Below, in pieces: positions 25,071-33,736 of a stretch of DNA of 64,000 nt. The translations under genes were made by a program, and so were the position numbers. Every line of letters starts with the position of its first letter. The stretch's first letter is position 1. Source of the stretch: CAYFZO01 sp965211995 (lineage in GTDB: Bacteria; Pseudomonadota; Gammaproteobacteria; Poriferisulfidales; Oxydemutatoraceae); NCBI GenBank assembly GCA_965211995.1, contig OZ243040.1:1798001-1862000 (forward strand), given 5' to 3'. Below the pieces are notes generated by a model that saw only the letters and a program-made list of their open reading frames with translations, made no database searches and was not told the origin of the DNA.

Positions 25071-25844
25071 TCAGAACGGAATGTCATCACCATCGTCTTT
25101 TTCCGGGATAGTTATTCTCAAATTGAGATTGTCTTGGTTTTCAGAAAGCCATTTTTTCCCCATTTCCGTAAGAGATATAAGAATAAATTTCTCGTTGAAA
25201 TTACCGAAACACTCCTCTTTAATCAGAAATTCAGTATCAATCAATTTTTCAAGTGCAAGGTTTGTAGCCAAGTTGTTGAACCCAGCGTTGTTCATTTCTT
25301 CTTTTATATTCCAATGCTCTACACTTTCCCCTAAATCACTATTAGTTCCTACTATAACTAATGCCGTCAAAACATGAGGGGGCATTTTATTTTGATCCAA
25401 AGGAGTGGAAACAGGTTCTGAAATATTTTGAATCACCCTTTTTTTCTGTAAGACCGCTTCTATAGAACACTTAATCTCTCTTTTCAGTTTATTAAAATCA
25501 CTAAGTGAAGAACCTTTATATTTGATAACCCGACGATGTTGGATATCAAAGGGCAAAGCACGTTCTTGCTCACAAACCATTACTATTTCTTTTCTAATAG
25601 CCATTGCATAGCCCAGTTCATACCAAACATTTGGGTTATCTGCTGTTATCTCAGCAAAGCATATCTCGGATTCTTGTATGCCTTTCTCAATAGCAGAGAT
25701 AATAACAGTGGTGTTGGGATCATGATCCACTCGATATGGATTGACGCCCGCATCCGCTATGGCTGGTTTAAAAATATCTTTGTATCGCTTTTCATAAACT
25801 TCTTCTCTGAAAGGCTGAATAACAAAACATCTTTTTTTGTTCAT
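25071..25844 (-). CDS. nucleoside 2-deoxyribosyltransferase/TIR-like nucleotide-binding protein
   Basis: 257 aa. Residues 1-110 match the NDT/TIR-like fold found in defence genes: CFVIQPFREEVYEKRYKDIF at the N-terminus, YRVDHDPNTTVIISAIEKGI, SEICFAEIT and DNPNVWYELGYAMAIRKEIV, with the WYELG glutamate in the usual catalytic place. Residues 150-240 look like a winged-helix module (ALVIVG..., LATNLALEKLIDTEFLIKEE, ISLTEMGKKWLSEN). It sits between res and mod with short gaps (28 bp on each side), so the three are probably one operon. It may sense or cleave a nucleotide signal and control or back up the restriction system; that is inference. Confidence 0.72.
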   Translation of the reverse strand: MNKKRCFVIQPFREEVYEKRYKDIFKPAIADAGVNPYRVDHDPNTTVIISAIEKGIQESEICFAEITADNPNVWYELGYAMAIRKEIVMVCEQERALPFDIQHRRVIKYKGSSLSDFNKLKREIKCSIEAVLQKKRVIQNISEPVSTPLDQNKMPPHVLTALVIVGTNSDLGESVEHWNIKEEMNNAGFNNLATNLALEKLIDTEFLIKEECFGNFNEKFILISLTEMGKKWLSENQDNLNLRITIPEKDDGDDIPF

Positions 25845-25872
25845 GAAATAACCTCTATTTTGGGGTTTCTTT

Positions 25873-28458
25873 TTAGTCAGACATCCAGTCTGTAATCGAA
25901 TCTAACCCAGTCACATCGACAGTGTTTGTTTTTGCATATATTACTTGATATTTAAATTTATTCAACTGTAAGTTTTGTAACTGTTCCACCGCTTTTCTCT
26001 TCGCTTCCGCTATTTTATCTCCGCGCTTGTTATCTGCCTTGATCTCAACAATATAAAACTCCCCCGTCTTTTTGACAATCACAAAATCGGGAAAGTAGCG
26101 ATAATATCGCTTGTCCTCGCCCATATACTCAAAATGAAAGTCGGTCTTCTCCGGATCCGTTAGTCCGCCAGTGAACAAAAACGCCTCTATGTCATCGGGG
26201 GCTGTTTTGAGCATGGATAAAACCTGCCGAAATAAGGAACGCTCCGGCTCACTGTCAAAATTGTAAGGTGTGTAGTGGAAACTTAGGTTGTGCTTGTCCT
26301 CGTAATCCTCGCTTTTAGCAAACAAGCCTTTTCTCTCCATCCGGTCATACGTTTTTTTGAGCAAACGCAAGTGATGGACATACACGCCGTCTTCGTTTTT
26401 CTCAAAAATATCTTTCCCGTTTTCATTTTTAACTCGAATGAGCGCCATCACTTCCGTTACTTTTTCTTCAACTGTTTTATAGTTCGCTTGTTGTTCTTCC
26501 ACTTGCTGGAACAGCCCATATAAATGACTGTTTGGCATTTCTCCTTTGGGGTATAAATCGTTCAATTTTTTTAATATAGGCATTACTGGTAAATGGTATC
26601 TCGACGAGATTTTCCAAGCGGCGGTATGACAATCCTCTGTTTCTTTTCCGGCAGGCAATTCTTTCATGTCGCCCGTCGGCATCAGAATTTCTCTCGGCCC
26701 GTCAAAGTCCGGCGTCAAAATGGAACGCAGTATTCTTGGGGCTTTTTTCGGTTTCGGTTTTTCTAATGTGATTTTCCCGTTAGGTGCTTTGGTTCGGACA
26801 GCCCGCTTGACCGTACGGGTAATTTCCAATTTCGGGAGTTCCGTTTTCACAATACGCAAGGTTACAGGTGTCTTATCCTGTGTTCCTGCACTGAGCCGGT
26901 CAAGGTCGGTGCCAAAGTTGTTTTGCAGTTCCTTGTCCAGCGTTTTTGCGTTGTCGTAATCCAAAAAGATCTTTGCTGAATGTTGATTGCCGGGCACTTG
27001 TCGCAAACAGCGGGTAGCTGCTTGCAATACATAGTTATTGCTGGTTTGTTCTTTTATCAGCGCACAGGCGAACAAACTGGGGCAGTTCCATCCCTCCACG
27101 CCTTTGCCGATAAGCAGAATAATCCTTTTTTGATTGGTGGGATTGTTAAGCCGTTTAAATTCGTCAACTTCCGCGGCAGTTGAGGTCTGCGTATTGACCA
27201 GTATCTGAGAGACGTTTCCCCCTGCTTGCGTTATCGCCTGCTCGATTAACTGACGAGAGTCGTTCAAGTGCTCCTGCGTCTTGAAATAGAAAGCCATTTT
27301 CGCTTTGGCTCCATCGGGAAGCGAGACCTCGCCGTAAGTTTTGAAAAACTCCAGAATGATGTCATCGAATACCTCCCGCTCCTCTTGTTTTCCGATGTCG
27401 TATTGATGAATCCCGTTATTAAGGTCTTTTAAGATATTGTCTTTGATGCCGTCTCCAAGCCCATACCAGACAATAACCTCTTTTAAGGTCTGTCTTTTAT
27501 AGTAAGGAGTCCCGGTGGTGTTGATCACCGCCACTATGGGCGTTTGCTCATGTATGTAGTTGATGGTTTCTCGCACCCGTTTTAATTTGTCAAAAGTGTT
27601 TCCGTACGTGTGATGCGCTTCATCCGAAAAAACTCCAAGATTTGGCAAACTTGCAATCGCTTGCAATCTCAAATTTGCTTGTAGTTTCGCTCTCTCAAAA
27701 GCTTCTTTTTGCTGGTTGTTTTTCTTGCTGTTGACTCGAAGACTGATTTTCTCCGTATTGGTGACAATCAGGTTGTACCCGCTCCCCTTTTGCACCGGTA
27801 TGTCTTTTTGTTTTCCCGGATACTCAATTTTCAGATTGGCCATAAAGTCGCGATTGAGGCCAGGCGGCAAAATCTTTTCGTAGGGCATATCGCTGAGTTC
27901 ACGCAAACTTTCGATGATCGTTGTGCCGGGGGCAAACACGAGGGCGTTTTTCATAAATTTTCCATCGGGGTAACGCAGGGACATTGCAAATTCAGTGGCG
28001 ATAATCGTCCCGATCAGCACAGTTTTTCCGGCGCCCATCGCCAAAGCGAGGATATAACTCGGATAATCCAAGATCGCGGCCTCATGCAGTGCTTGGATTC
28101 TATTTTTTCTGACCCAGTCCGAATCACTTTTGACTTTTTCAATCACCTCTTCTATTTCCGCCCACTCTACGGCGTCGGCTGAGATTGGAGCGCCAAGAGC
28201 TTCAAAAAATGCTTTTTTATCATCCCCGTAGTAACGCTTATAGATATCTATGACGTGGGGCGTACCCAAGTGCAAACGCATACACCAATAGGTTTCAAGG
28301 GCACGAAACTGTGGCTCGCGCAGATACTTCAGATGACGGTCTTGCGGATCCCCTTCGGCCTGCCAGCGTAGTATTTCTCCGATTAAAGGGTAGTCGCAGG
28401 AATAACCCTCATTTCGCCAACTTTCCGTTTCTTGTTGTAGTTTTTCGTGTAGCGGCAT
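25873..28458 (-). CDS. res: Type III-like restriction endonuclease/helicase (Res subunit)
   Basis: 861 aa. Superfamily 2 helicase motor with Walker A GAGKTVLIGT (142-151), DEAH box FSDEAHHTYGN near 278, and motif VI-like TRCLRQVPGN. The C-terminal nuclease domain shows FPDFVIVKKTGEFYIVEIKA, a PD-(D/E)XK core. It needs the Mod subunit to cut after ATP-driven movement on DNA. Here res is the first gene of the run and mod the last, the reverse of the classic mod-res order, with an extra gene between. No truncation is visible. Confidence 0.9.
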   Translation of the reverse strand: MPLHEKLQQETESWRNEGYSCDYPLIGEILRWQAEGDPQDRHLKYLREPQFRALETYWCMRLHLGTPHVIDIYKRYYGDDKKAFFEALGAPISADAVEWAEIEEVIEKVKSDSDWVRKNRIQALHEAAILDYPSYILALAMGAGKTVLIGTIIATEFAMSLRYPDGKFMKNALVFAPGTTIIESLRELSDMPYEKILPPGLNRDFMANLKIEYPGKQKDIPVQKGSGYNLIVTNTEKISLRVNSKKNNQQKEAFERAKLQANLRLQAIASLPNLGVFSDEAHHTYGNTFDKLKRVRETINYIHEQTPIVAVINTTGTPYYKRQTLKEVIVWYGLGDGIKDNILKDLNNGIHQYDIGKQEEREVFDDIILEFFKTYGEVSLPDGAKAKMAFYFKTQEHLNDSRQLIEQAITQAGGNVSQILVNTQTSTAAEVDEFKRLNNPTNQKRIILLIGKGVEGWNCPSLFACALIKEQTSNNYVLQAATRCLRQVPGNQHSAKIFLDYDNAKTLDKELQNNFGTDLDRLSAGTQDKTPVTLRIVKTELPKLEITRTVKRAVRTKAPNGKITLEKPKPKKAPRILRSILTPDFDGPREILMPTGDMKELPAGKETEDCHTAAWKISSRYHLPVMPILKKLNDLYPKGEMPNSHLYGLFQQVEEQQANYKTVEEKVTEVMALIRVKNENGKDIFEKNEDGVYVHHLRLLKKTYDRMERKGLFAKSEDYEDKHNLSFHYTPYNFDSEPERSLFRQVLSMLKTAPDDIEAFLFTGGLTDPEKTDFHFEYMGEDKRYYRYFPDFVIVKKTGEFYIVEIKADNKRGDKIAEAKRKAVEQLQNLQLNKFKYQVIYAKTNTVDVTGLDSITDWMSD

Positions 28459-28789
28459 GAGCGGATCAAAAGTTACGGGCAGTGAAGTCAGATTTGAATT
28501 TGTGGCGGCGGCCGGCCATGATTACTGAAAGTTTTTCGGAACCTTGCCAGCATAAGCCATTTTAACAGAGCCCCCACAGGTGCCCCCGCCCCCCGGCCGG
28601 AGGAGAACCCACAAATCGGGCCGCGGCCGGCCTTAAGCTCTCAGCCGCTTCGCGCCAATCGGTATCCGCGTGATGAGTGAAGCCCATTTGTATGCCATGA
28701 CCGAGTACCCTGCCTGCCGCCGCGCTTCAAGTTGACATGCCCGCCGCTCTTTACGACACTGCAACGATTGTCACGTTAAATAGCCCGCG
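28459..28789. promoter_or_regulatory. bioB: res-bioB divergent intergenic region
   Basis: 331 bp without a gene. It marks the right edge of the accessory block: base composition changes back to GC-rich near 28550. A TTGACA hexamer lies at 28732-28737, 52 bp before the bioB start, with only a weak -10 (GACACT) 17 bp on. I see no clear BirA operator. Confidence 0.35.
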
Positions 28790-29791
28790 ATGAAGCCTTC
28801 CCCCGAACAACCGCCCGAGCAGCCCGGCGCCGAAACGGCGATCCGCCACGACTGGAGCCGCGGCGAGGTGCTCGCGCTGCTCTCTTTGCCGTTCAGTGAA
28901 TTGCTGTACCGCGCGCACTCGACGCACCGCCGCTTCCACGACCCCGCGCGGGTGCAGGTCAGCACTTTGCTGTCGATCAAGACCGGCGCGTGTCCCGAGG
29001 ACTGCGCTTACTGCCCGCAAAGCGCGCGCTATGACACCGGGGTCGGCAAAGAGCGGCTGATGTCGGTCAAGGAAGTGACCGCGGCGGCGCAGCGCGCGAA
29101 GCGGGAAGGCGCCGAGCGTTTCTGCATGGGCGCGGCGTGGCGCCGGCCCAGCGCCGACAACCTCGAACGGGTGACGGCGATGGTGAGCGCGGTCAAAGCG
29201 CTCGGCCTCGAGACCTGCGTCACGCTGGGCATGCTCGACGCGCAACAGGCGCAGCGCCTGAAAGCGGTCGGGCTCGATTACTACAATCACAATCTCGACA
29301 CTTCGCCTGAGTTTTACGGGACGGTGATCACCACCCGCGTGTACCGGGATCGGCTCGAGACGTTGCAGCACGTGCGGGCGGCGGGCATCAAGGTATGCGC
29401 GGGCGGCATTCTCGGCATGGGCGAGTCACGCGACGACCGCGCGGGTTTGCTCGAGCAACTCGCGAACCAGCCCGGGCATCCGGAGTCGGTGCCGGTCAAC
29501 CTGCTGGTCAGGGTCGAGGGCACGCCGCTTTATGACGCGCCCGACTTCGACCCGATCGAGTTTGTGCGCGTGATCGCCGCCGCGCGCATCCTGATGCCGC
29601 GCTCATGGGTGCGCCTCTCGGCGGGGCGCGAGGAGATGTCCGACGAGATGCAGGCGTTGTGTTTCTTCGCCGGCGCCAACTCGGTCTTCTACGGCGAGAA
29701 ACTGTTGACGACGCCGAACGCTTCGGCGCAACACGACCGCGAACTGTTCTCTCGCCTCGGCATGGAGGGCGGGGCGGGGCGGGCCAACTGA
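28790..29791 (+). CDS. bioB: biotin synthase
   Basis: Radical-SAM enzyme inserting sulfur into dethiobiotin. The CxxxCxxC cluster motif is in CPEDCAYCPQSARY (about residues 65-72), with YYNHNLDTSPEFYG and the conserved arginine/cysteine-containing VRLSAGREEMSDEMQALCFF region near the C-terminus. 333 aa, slightly shorter than E. coli BioB at the C-terminus. Followed by bioF 53 bp downstream; no bioH, bioC or bioD appear in the window. Confidence 0.97.
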   Translation: MKPSPEQPPEQPGAETAIRHDWSRGEVLALLSLPFSELLYRAHSTHRRFHDPARVQVSTLLSIKTGACPEDCAYCPQSARYDTGVGKERLMSVKEVTAAAQRAKREGAERFCMGAAWRRPSADNLERVTAMVSAVKALGLETCVTLGMLDAQQAQRLKAVGLDYYNHNLDTSPEFYGTVITTRVYRDRLETLQHVRAAGIKVCAGGILGMGESRDDRAGLLEQLANQPGHPESVPVNLLVRVEGTPLYDAPDFDPIEFVRVIAAARILMPRSWVRLSAGREEMSDEMQALCFFAGANSVFYGEKLLTTPNASAQHDRELFSRLGMEGGAGRAN

Positions 29792-29844
29792 GCGCATTGA
29801 ATCCTGTGCCGGCCAATGACGGCTGCAAGAAATCCGGTTCACGC

Positions 29845-31062
29845 ATGAACAGCGCGCGTCTTGAACGCAGGCGCCGGGACGGTCTTTACCGCACCCGCAG
29901 CGTCGGCGAGGGCATGGCGCAGCCGAGACGGGTGATCAACGGGCGCGCCGTGCTGTCGTTTTGCAGCAACGATTATCTGGGACTCGCGTCGCACGAGCGC
30001 GTGATCGGGGCGTTTCGCCGCGGCGCCGAGGAGTTCGGCATCGGCGCCGGCGCTTCGTGCCTGGTCAACGGCTACACGCGCGCGCACCGTCAACTCGAGG
30101 AGCGTCTCGCCGATTTCACCGGCCGCGACAAGGCGCTGTTGTTTGCGACCGGCTACATGGCGAATCTCGGTGCGGTGTGCGCGCTCGCCGGGCGCGGTGC
30201 TGGTCGCGACCGGTGCGTGTTCGGGGACCGTCTCAATCACGCCTCGCTGAACGATGCCGCGGTGCTGTCGCGGGCGCGCTTCAGGCGTTATCCGCACGCG
30301 GATGCGGCCGTGCTCGGGCGGCGACTCGCCGGCGAGCACGGCCGTCGCGCCTTGGTCGTCACCGACGCCGTGTTCAGCATGGACGGCGACGCGGCGCCGC
30401 TTGCGGACCTCGCGGCGGTCTGTGCGGCGCACGCTGCGACGCTGCTCGCCGACGACGCGCATGGTTTCGGCGTGTTCGGCGCGCGCGGCGCGGGCGCGCT
30501 CGAGCAGCAGGGGTTGTCACAAGGCGACGTGCCCGTGCTCGTAGCGACTTTCGGCAAGGCGTGCGGCACGTTCGGCGCCTTTGTCGCGGGCAGCGGGGAG
30601 TTGATCGAGTGGCTGATCCAGGAGGCGCGGACTTACATCTACACCACCGCGCCGCCGCCCGCCGCCGCGTGTGCGACGCTTGCGAGCCTGCGCCTCATCG
30701 AGGACGAGGCTTGGCGCAGAGACAAACTGCACGACAACGTGGCGCTGTTTCGGCGTCTCGCACGCGAAGCCGGACTGCGCTGCACCGAATCGCAAACGCC
30801 GATACAGCCGCTTATCGTCGGCGACGCTGCGGCGGCGACCGCATTGAGCGAGGCATTGCTCGAGGACGGTTTGCAGGTGACGGCGATCCGTCCGCCGACG
30901 GTGCCGCAGGGCACGTCGCGGTTGCGCATCACGTTGTCCGCCGCACACGATACGGGCGACGTTGAGCGCCTGGTCAACGCCCTGGCCGCGCGCGTGGAGT
31001 GTGTCCGTCCGCGTGTCGAAAGCGGGGTGCGGCAGGCGACGGCGGGGGTATCGGGGGCATGA
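29845..31062 (+). CDS. bioF: 8-amino-7-oxononanoate synthase
   Basis: PLP enzyme condensing pimeloyl-ACP/CoA with alanine in biotin synthesis. Features: FCSNDYLGLASHERVIGAFR, HASLNDAAVLSRA, DDAHGFGVFGARGAGALEQQ and the PLP lysine in VATFGKACGTFGAF. Start at ATG 29845, where similarity begins; 405 aa, with a C-terminal extension of about 20 residues (CVRPRVESGVRQATAGVSGA) beyond the usual end. The stop overlaps the ATG of the sulfotransferase (ATGA). Confidence 0.95.
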   Translation: MNSARLERRRRDGLYRTRSVGEGMAQPRRVINGRAVLSFCSNDYLGLASHERVIGAFRRGAEEFGIGAGASCLVNGYTRAHRQLEERLADFTGRDKALLFATGYMANLGAVCALAGRGAGRDRCVFGDRLNHASLNDAAVLSRARFRRYPHADAAVLGRRLAGEHGRRALVVTDAVFSMDGDAAPLADLAAVCAAHAATLLADDAHGFGVFGARGAGALEQQGLSQGDVPVLVATFGKACGTFGAFVAGSGELIEWLIQEARTYIYTTAPPPAAACATLASLRLIEDEAWRRDKLHDNVALFRRLAREAGLRCTESQTPIQPLIVGDAAAATALSEALLEDGLQVTAIRPPTVPQGTSRLRITLSAAHDTGDVERLVNALAARVECVRPRVESGVRQATAGVSGA

Positions 31063-31862
31063 TGCCGCGGGCGCTTCGGTCGTGCGCCGTGCGCGACCGC
31101 ATCAGGCAGCGGGCGATTGACGCGTACCGCCGGATGTATTACGGGCCTTTGCGTTGTTCCCGTCCGTTTCGCATAACGGGATGGTTGTTTGCCATTCGCC
31201 CCGAAGCGCCGATCGCGTGCAAGAACCATCGGATTATCTATTATGCGATTCCCAAGACCGGTTGCACGACGATCAGGTCACTGCTTCTGGAAGCGGAAAG
31301 TCACCCTGTTCCGGATGACGATGAGGCGGTTCATTTGCTGATAAGAAAGAAAATGTCGGGAGTCAACGCGCGCGCGCCGCGGTTCGACGATTACTTTAAG
31401 TTTGCGTTCGTCAGAAATCCGTGGGCGCGCCTCGTCTCGTGCTATCGCAACAAAATATCCAACCTGGTAAATACCGGTGAGGCTGACATCTTTGCCTCTC
31501 ATTACGGGTATATTCATTTCAAGCGGATGTCGTTTGCGGACTTCGCGCGCTTCGTGTGCCGTGTGCCCGATGACCTGTGCGACTCGCACTTCAAGCCGCA
31601 GTCGGCTTTTTTCGACGCCGCGGAAGTTGACTTCGTCGGGCGCTTCGAGCGCTTTTCCGATGATCTCGCGCAGGTGATCGAGCGTGCGGGCCTCGACCGC
31701 AGCCTGCACAAATGGTGCGACGTGCGGCGCAACCCGCAGCGGCTGACGAAAGCGGATAACGACCGGTATTACATTGATTTTTACGATGCGAAAACTCGCC
31801 GCCTCGTCGCCGCGAAGTACAAAAGCGACATCGAGCGGTTCGGCTACCGCTTCGGCGAATAG
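31059..31862 (+). CDS. sulfotransferase (Sulfotransfer_2 family), copy 1
   Basis: Predicted to move sulfate from PAPS to a carbohydrate acceptor. The 5'-phosphosulfate loop is IIYYAIPKTGCTTIRSLLLE and the 3'-phosphate-binding segment is FKFAFVRNPWARLVSCYRNK. The C-terminal third (FKPQSAFFDAAEVDFVGRFE onward) is nearly identical to the paralogue 1051 bp downstream, while the acceptor-facing middle has diverged. The ATG overlaps the bioF stop by 4 bp, so translation is probably coupled to bioF although it has no known tie to biotin synthesis. 267 aa. Confidence 0.87.
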   Translation: MMPRALRSCAVRDRIRQRAIDAYRRMYYGPLRCSRPFRITGWLFAIRPEAPIACKNHRIIYYAIPKTGCTTIRSLLLEAESHPVPDDDEAVHLLIRKKMSGVNARAPRFDDYFKFAFVRNPWARLVSCYRNKISNLVNTGEADIFASHYGYIHFKRMSFADFARFVCRVPDDLCDSHFKPQSAFFDAAEVDFVGRFERFSDDLAQVIERAGLDRSLHKWCDVRRNPQRLTKADNDRYYIDFYDAKTRRLVAAKYKSDIERFGYRFGE

Positions 31863-32027
31863 CCCTTTCTCATCGGTGCGGCCTTACGGCAGTTGGCATT
31901 CGGCGGGTGTAGGCGCGGGTTTCAACAACCGCGTGATTTCGTTAAACTGCGCCATGGCTTTTAAGAAGCCAATATATTCTTCCAAATGTCGGCGAAAATG
32001 CAGTGCAAACAAGACAATCAATTAACA
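31863..32027. other. decayed duplicate of the radC 3' end and coaBC upstream region
   Basis: After sulfotransferase copy 1, CTTACGGCAGTTGGCATTCG repeats the end of radC as it follows copy 2 (CTTACAGCAGTTGGCGTTCG). Further right, ATTTCGTTAAACTGCGCCAT resembles the coaBC upstream and start region at 33718-33740 (ATTTTGCTAAACTGCGCCTA). This implies the duplication first spanned sulfotransferase, radC and the coaBC start, then lost most of radC. Confidence 0.55.
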
Positions 32028-32051
32028 CCCCCCCCCCCCCCCCCCCCCCCC
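32028..32051 (+). repeat. poly(C) tract, 24 C
   Basis: An uninterrupted run of 24 cytosines lies between the two sulfotransferase genes, 58 bp before the second ATG. TTGACG, a good -35 hexamer, begins directly after it at 32052. Such tracts change length by slipped-strand mispairing in many phase-variable promoters. No convincing -10 is seen at 17 bp, so promoter switching is only a possibility. A sequencing length error is also possible in a run this long. Confidence 0.9.
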
Positions 32052-32109
32052 TTGACGGTGTTCGCTGCCTTTACGCCGTCGGCGTACCGGTAAAGAGAGT
32101 GTCGGGCGC

Positions 32110-32922
32110 ATGATGCCGCGGGCGCTTCGGTCGTGCGCCGCGTACGAGCGTTTCAGGTGTTGGGCGATTCCTGCGTATCGCCGGATGTATTACGGGCCTT
32201 TGCGTTGCGCCCGTCCGTTTCGCATAACGAGATATTTGCCTGACCGTGAAGTTAATTCACCCATCGTGTGTGAACGCCATCGATTTATCTACTACCCGAT
32301 TCCCAAGGTCGGCACCAAAACGCTCAGGTCGCTGATGCTGGAAGCGGAAAGTCACCCCGTGCCGAGTAGCGATGAACCGGCAGACAAGGCGCTTTTTCCG
32401 TTGACGCAGATGAGAATATCCAGAACCCAATGCACAACTACCGCACAGTTCAGTGATTATTTCAAGTTTGTATTTGTCAGAAACCCGTGGGCGCGTCTCG
32501 TCTCGTGCTATTGCGACAAAAGGAGCAGGCTAAACAGAGGCACTAAGGTTTTTCACTTTCGCGATATGTATATGTATTTGGAGCGAATGTCGTTTGCGGA
32601 CTTTGTGCGCTTCGTGTGCCGTGTGCCCGATGACTTGTGCGACCCGCATTTCAAGCCGCAGTCGGCTTTTTTCGACGCCGCGGAAGTTGACTTCGTCGGG
32701 CGCATCGAGCGTTTTTCCGAAGATCTGACGCAGGTGATCGAGCGCGCCGGTTTGGATGAAGGTTTTTACAAATGGTGCAACGTGCGGCGCAACCCGCAAC
32801 GGCTGACGAAAGCGGATAACGACCGGTATTACATTGATTTTTACGATGCGAAAACCCGCCGCCTCGTCGCCGCGAAGTACAAAAGCGACATCGAGCGGTT
32901 CGGTTACCGTTTTGGCGAATAG
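32110..32922 (+). CDS. sulfotransferase (Sulfotransfer_2 family), copy 2
   Basis: Paralogue of the gene at 31059. Shared start MMPRALRSCA and shared end (KADNDRYYIDFYDAKTRRLV onward is identical). The phosphosulfate loop reads FIYYPIPKVGTKTLRSLMLE, with PKVGTKT instead of PKTGCTT, and the 3'-phosphate site is FKFVFVRNPWARLVSCYCDK. The middle, residues about 95-160, differs, suggesting a changed acceptor. 270 aa. It lies downstream of a 24-C tract that may switch its expression. Confidence 0.87.
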   Translation: MMPRALRSCAAYERFRCWAIPAYRRMYYGPLRCARPFRITRYLPDREVNSPIVCERHRFIYYPIPKVGTKTLRSLMLEAESHPVPSSDEPADKALFPLTQMRISRTQCTTTAQFSDYFKFVFVRNPWARLVSCYCDKRSRLNRGTKVFHFRDMYMYLERMSFADFVRFVCRVPDDLCDPHFKPQSAFFDAAEVDFVGRIERFSEDLTQVIERAGLDEGFYKWCNVRRNPQRLTKADNDRYYIDFYDAKTRRLVAAKYKSDIERFGYRFGE

Positions 32923-32943
32923 CCCTTTCTCATCAGCGCAACC

Positions 32944-33618
32944 TTACAGCAGTTGGCGTTCGGCGAATGAGGTGACTCTTTCGCCGACGACGAAGTGGTC
33001 GAGTACGCGCACGTCGATCAGTTCGAGCGAGCGCTTAAGTTCTTTGGTGATGTGCTCGTCGGCCCTGCTCGGTTCATACGAGCCCGATGGGTGGTTGTGC
33101 ACGAGGATGACGGCCGCCGCGTTGTAGTGCAGCGCCCGCTTGACGACCTCGCGCGGGTGCACGCTCGCGCCGTCTATGGTGCCGTGGAACATTTCTTCGA
33201 AGCCGAGGACGCGGTGCTGGTTGTCGAGGAACATGCACGCAAACACTTCGTGCTCATAACTTCCCATTTTCAATTTCAGATAATTGCGCGCGACGCTCGG
33301 ATTGCTCAGCACGTCGTTTTCCTTGATCGTCTCGAGCAGGCTTCGGCGCACGATTTCAAGCGCCGCTTGCAGCAGCACGAACCGGACGTCGCCGATGCCT
33401 TTGCACGCGCACAGTGCTTTGCGGTTGGCCTGGGTGACGGCGAGCAGGTTGCCGAATTTAGACAGCAGGTTGTGCGCCGATTCCATCGCGCTGTGATTTT
33501 TGCTGCCGCTGCCGATCAGGATCGAAAGCAATTCCGCGCTCGACAGGCTGTGTGCGCCGTTCGCCAGCAGTTTTTCACGCGGCCTTTCGTGCTTCGGCCA
33601 TTCCTTGATCTTTGTCAT
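32944..33618 (-). CDS. radC: RadC-like JAB domain protein
   Basis: 224 aa. N-terminal helix-hairpin-helix-like region (HSLSSAELLSILIGSG, ACKGIGDVRFVLLQAALEIV) and a C-terminal JAMM/MPN+ domain with the metal motif HNHPSGSYEPSRAD. Named for DNA repair, but the biochemical role is unsettled. ATG 33618 chosen: GGAG lies six bases upstream (GGAGACAACC). Divergent from coaBC. Confidence 0.95.
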   Translation of the reverse strand: MTKIKEWPKHERPREKLLANGAHSLSSAELLSILIGSGSKNHSAMESAHNLLSKFGNLLAVTQANRKALCACKGIGDVRFVLLQAALEIVRRSLLETIKENDVLSNPSVARNYLKLKMGSYEHEVFACMFLDNQHRVLGFEEMFHGTIDGASVHPREVVKRALHYNAAAVILVHNHPSGSYEPSRADEHITKELKRSLELIDVRVLDHFVVGERVTSFAERQLL

Positions 33619-33660
33619 GGTTGTCTCCGGAGGCACATTCTGACCTACGCTGCAATAGTT

Positions 33661-33694
33661 CGGCGCAATATTCCGACCGAACGGCGTAATATTC
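33661..33694. promoter_or_regulatory. two direct repeats, 21 bp apart, between radC and coaBC
   Basis: CGGCGCAATATTC (33661-33673) and CGGCGTAATATTC (33682-33694) lie in the 118 bp between the divergent radC and coaBC starts. A spacing of 21 bp puts both on the same face of the helix, as expected for a cooperative operator. No regulator is identified. Confidence 0.5.
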
Positions 33695-33736
33695 GGGATA
33701 AAAGGCGAAAGAACGCGATTTTGCTAAACTGCGCCT

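Noticed and set aside
28560..28600. C-rich run upstream of bioB as a second phase-variable tract
   Set aside because: It is interrupted (CCCCCACAGG, CCCCCGCCCCCC) and far from a promoter, unlike the pure 24-C run at 32028.
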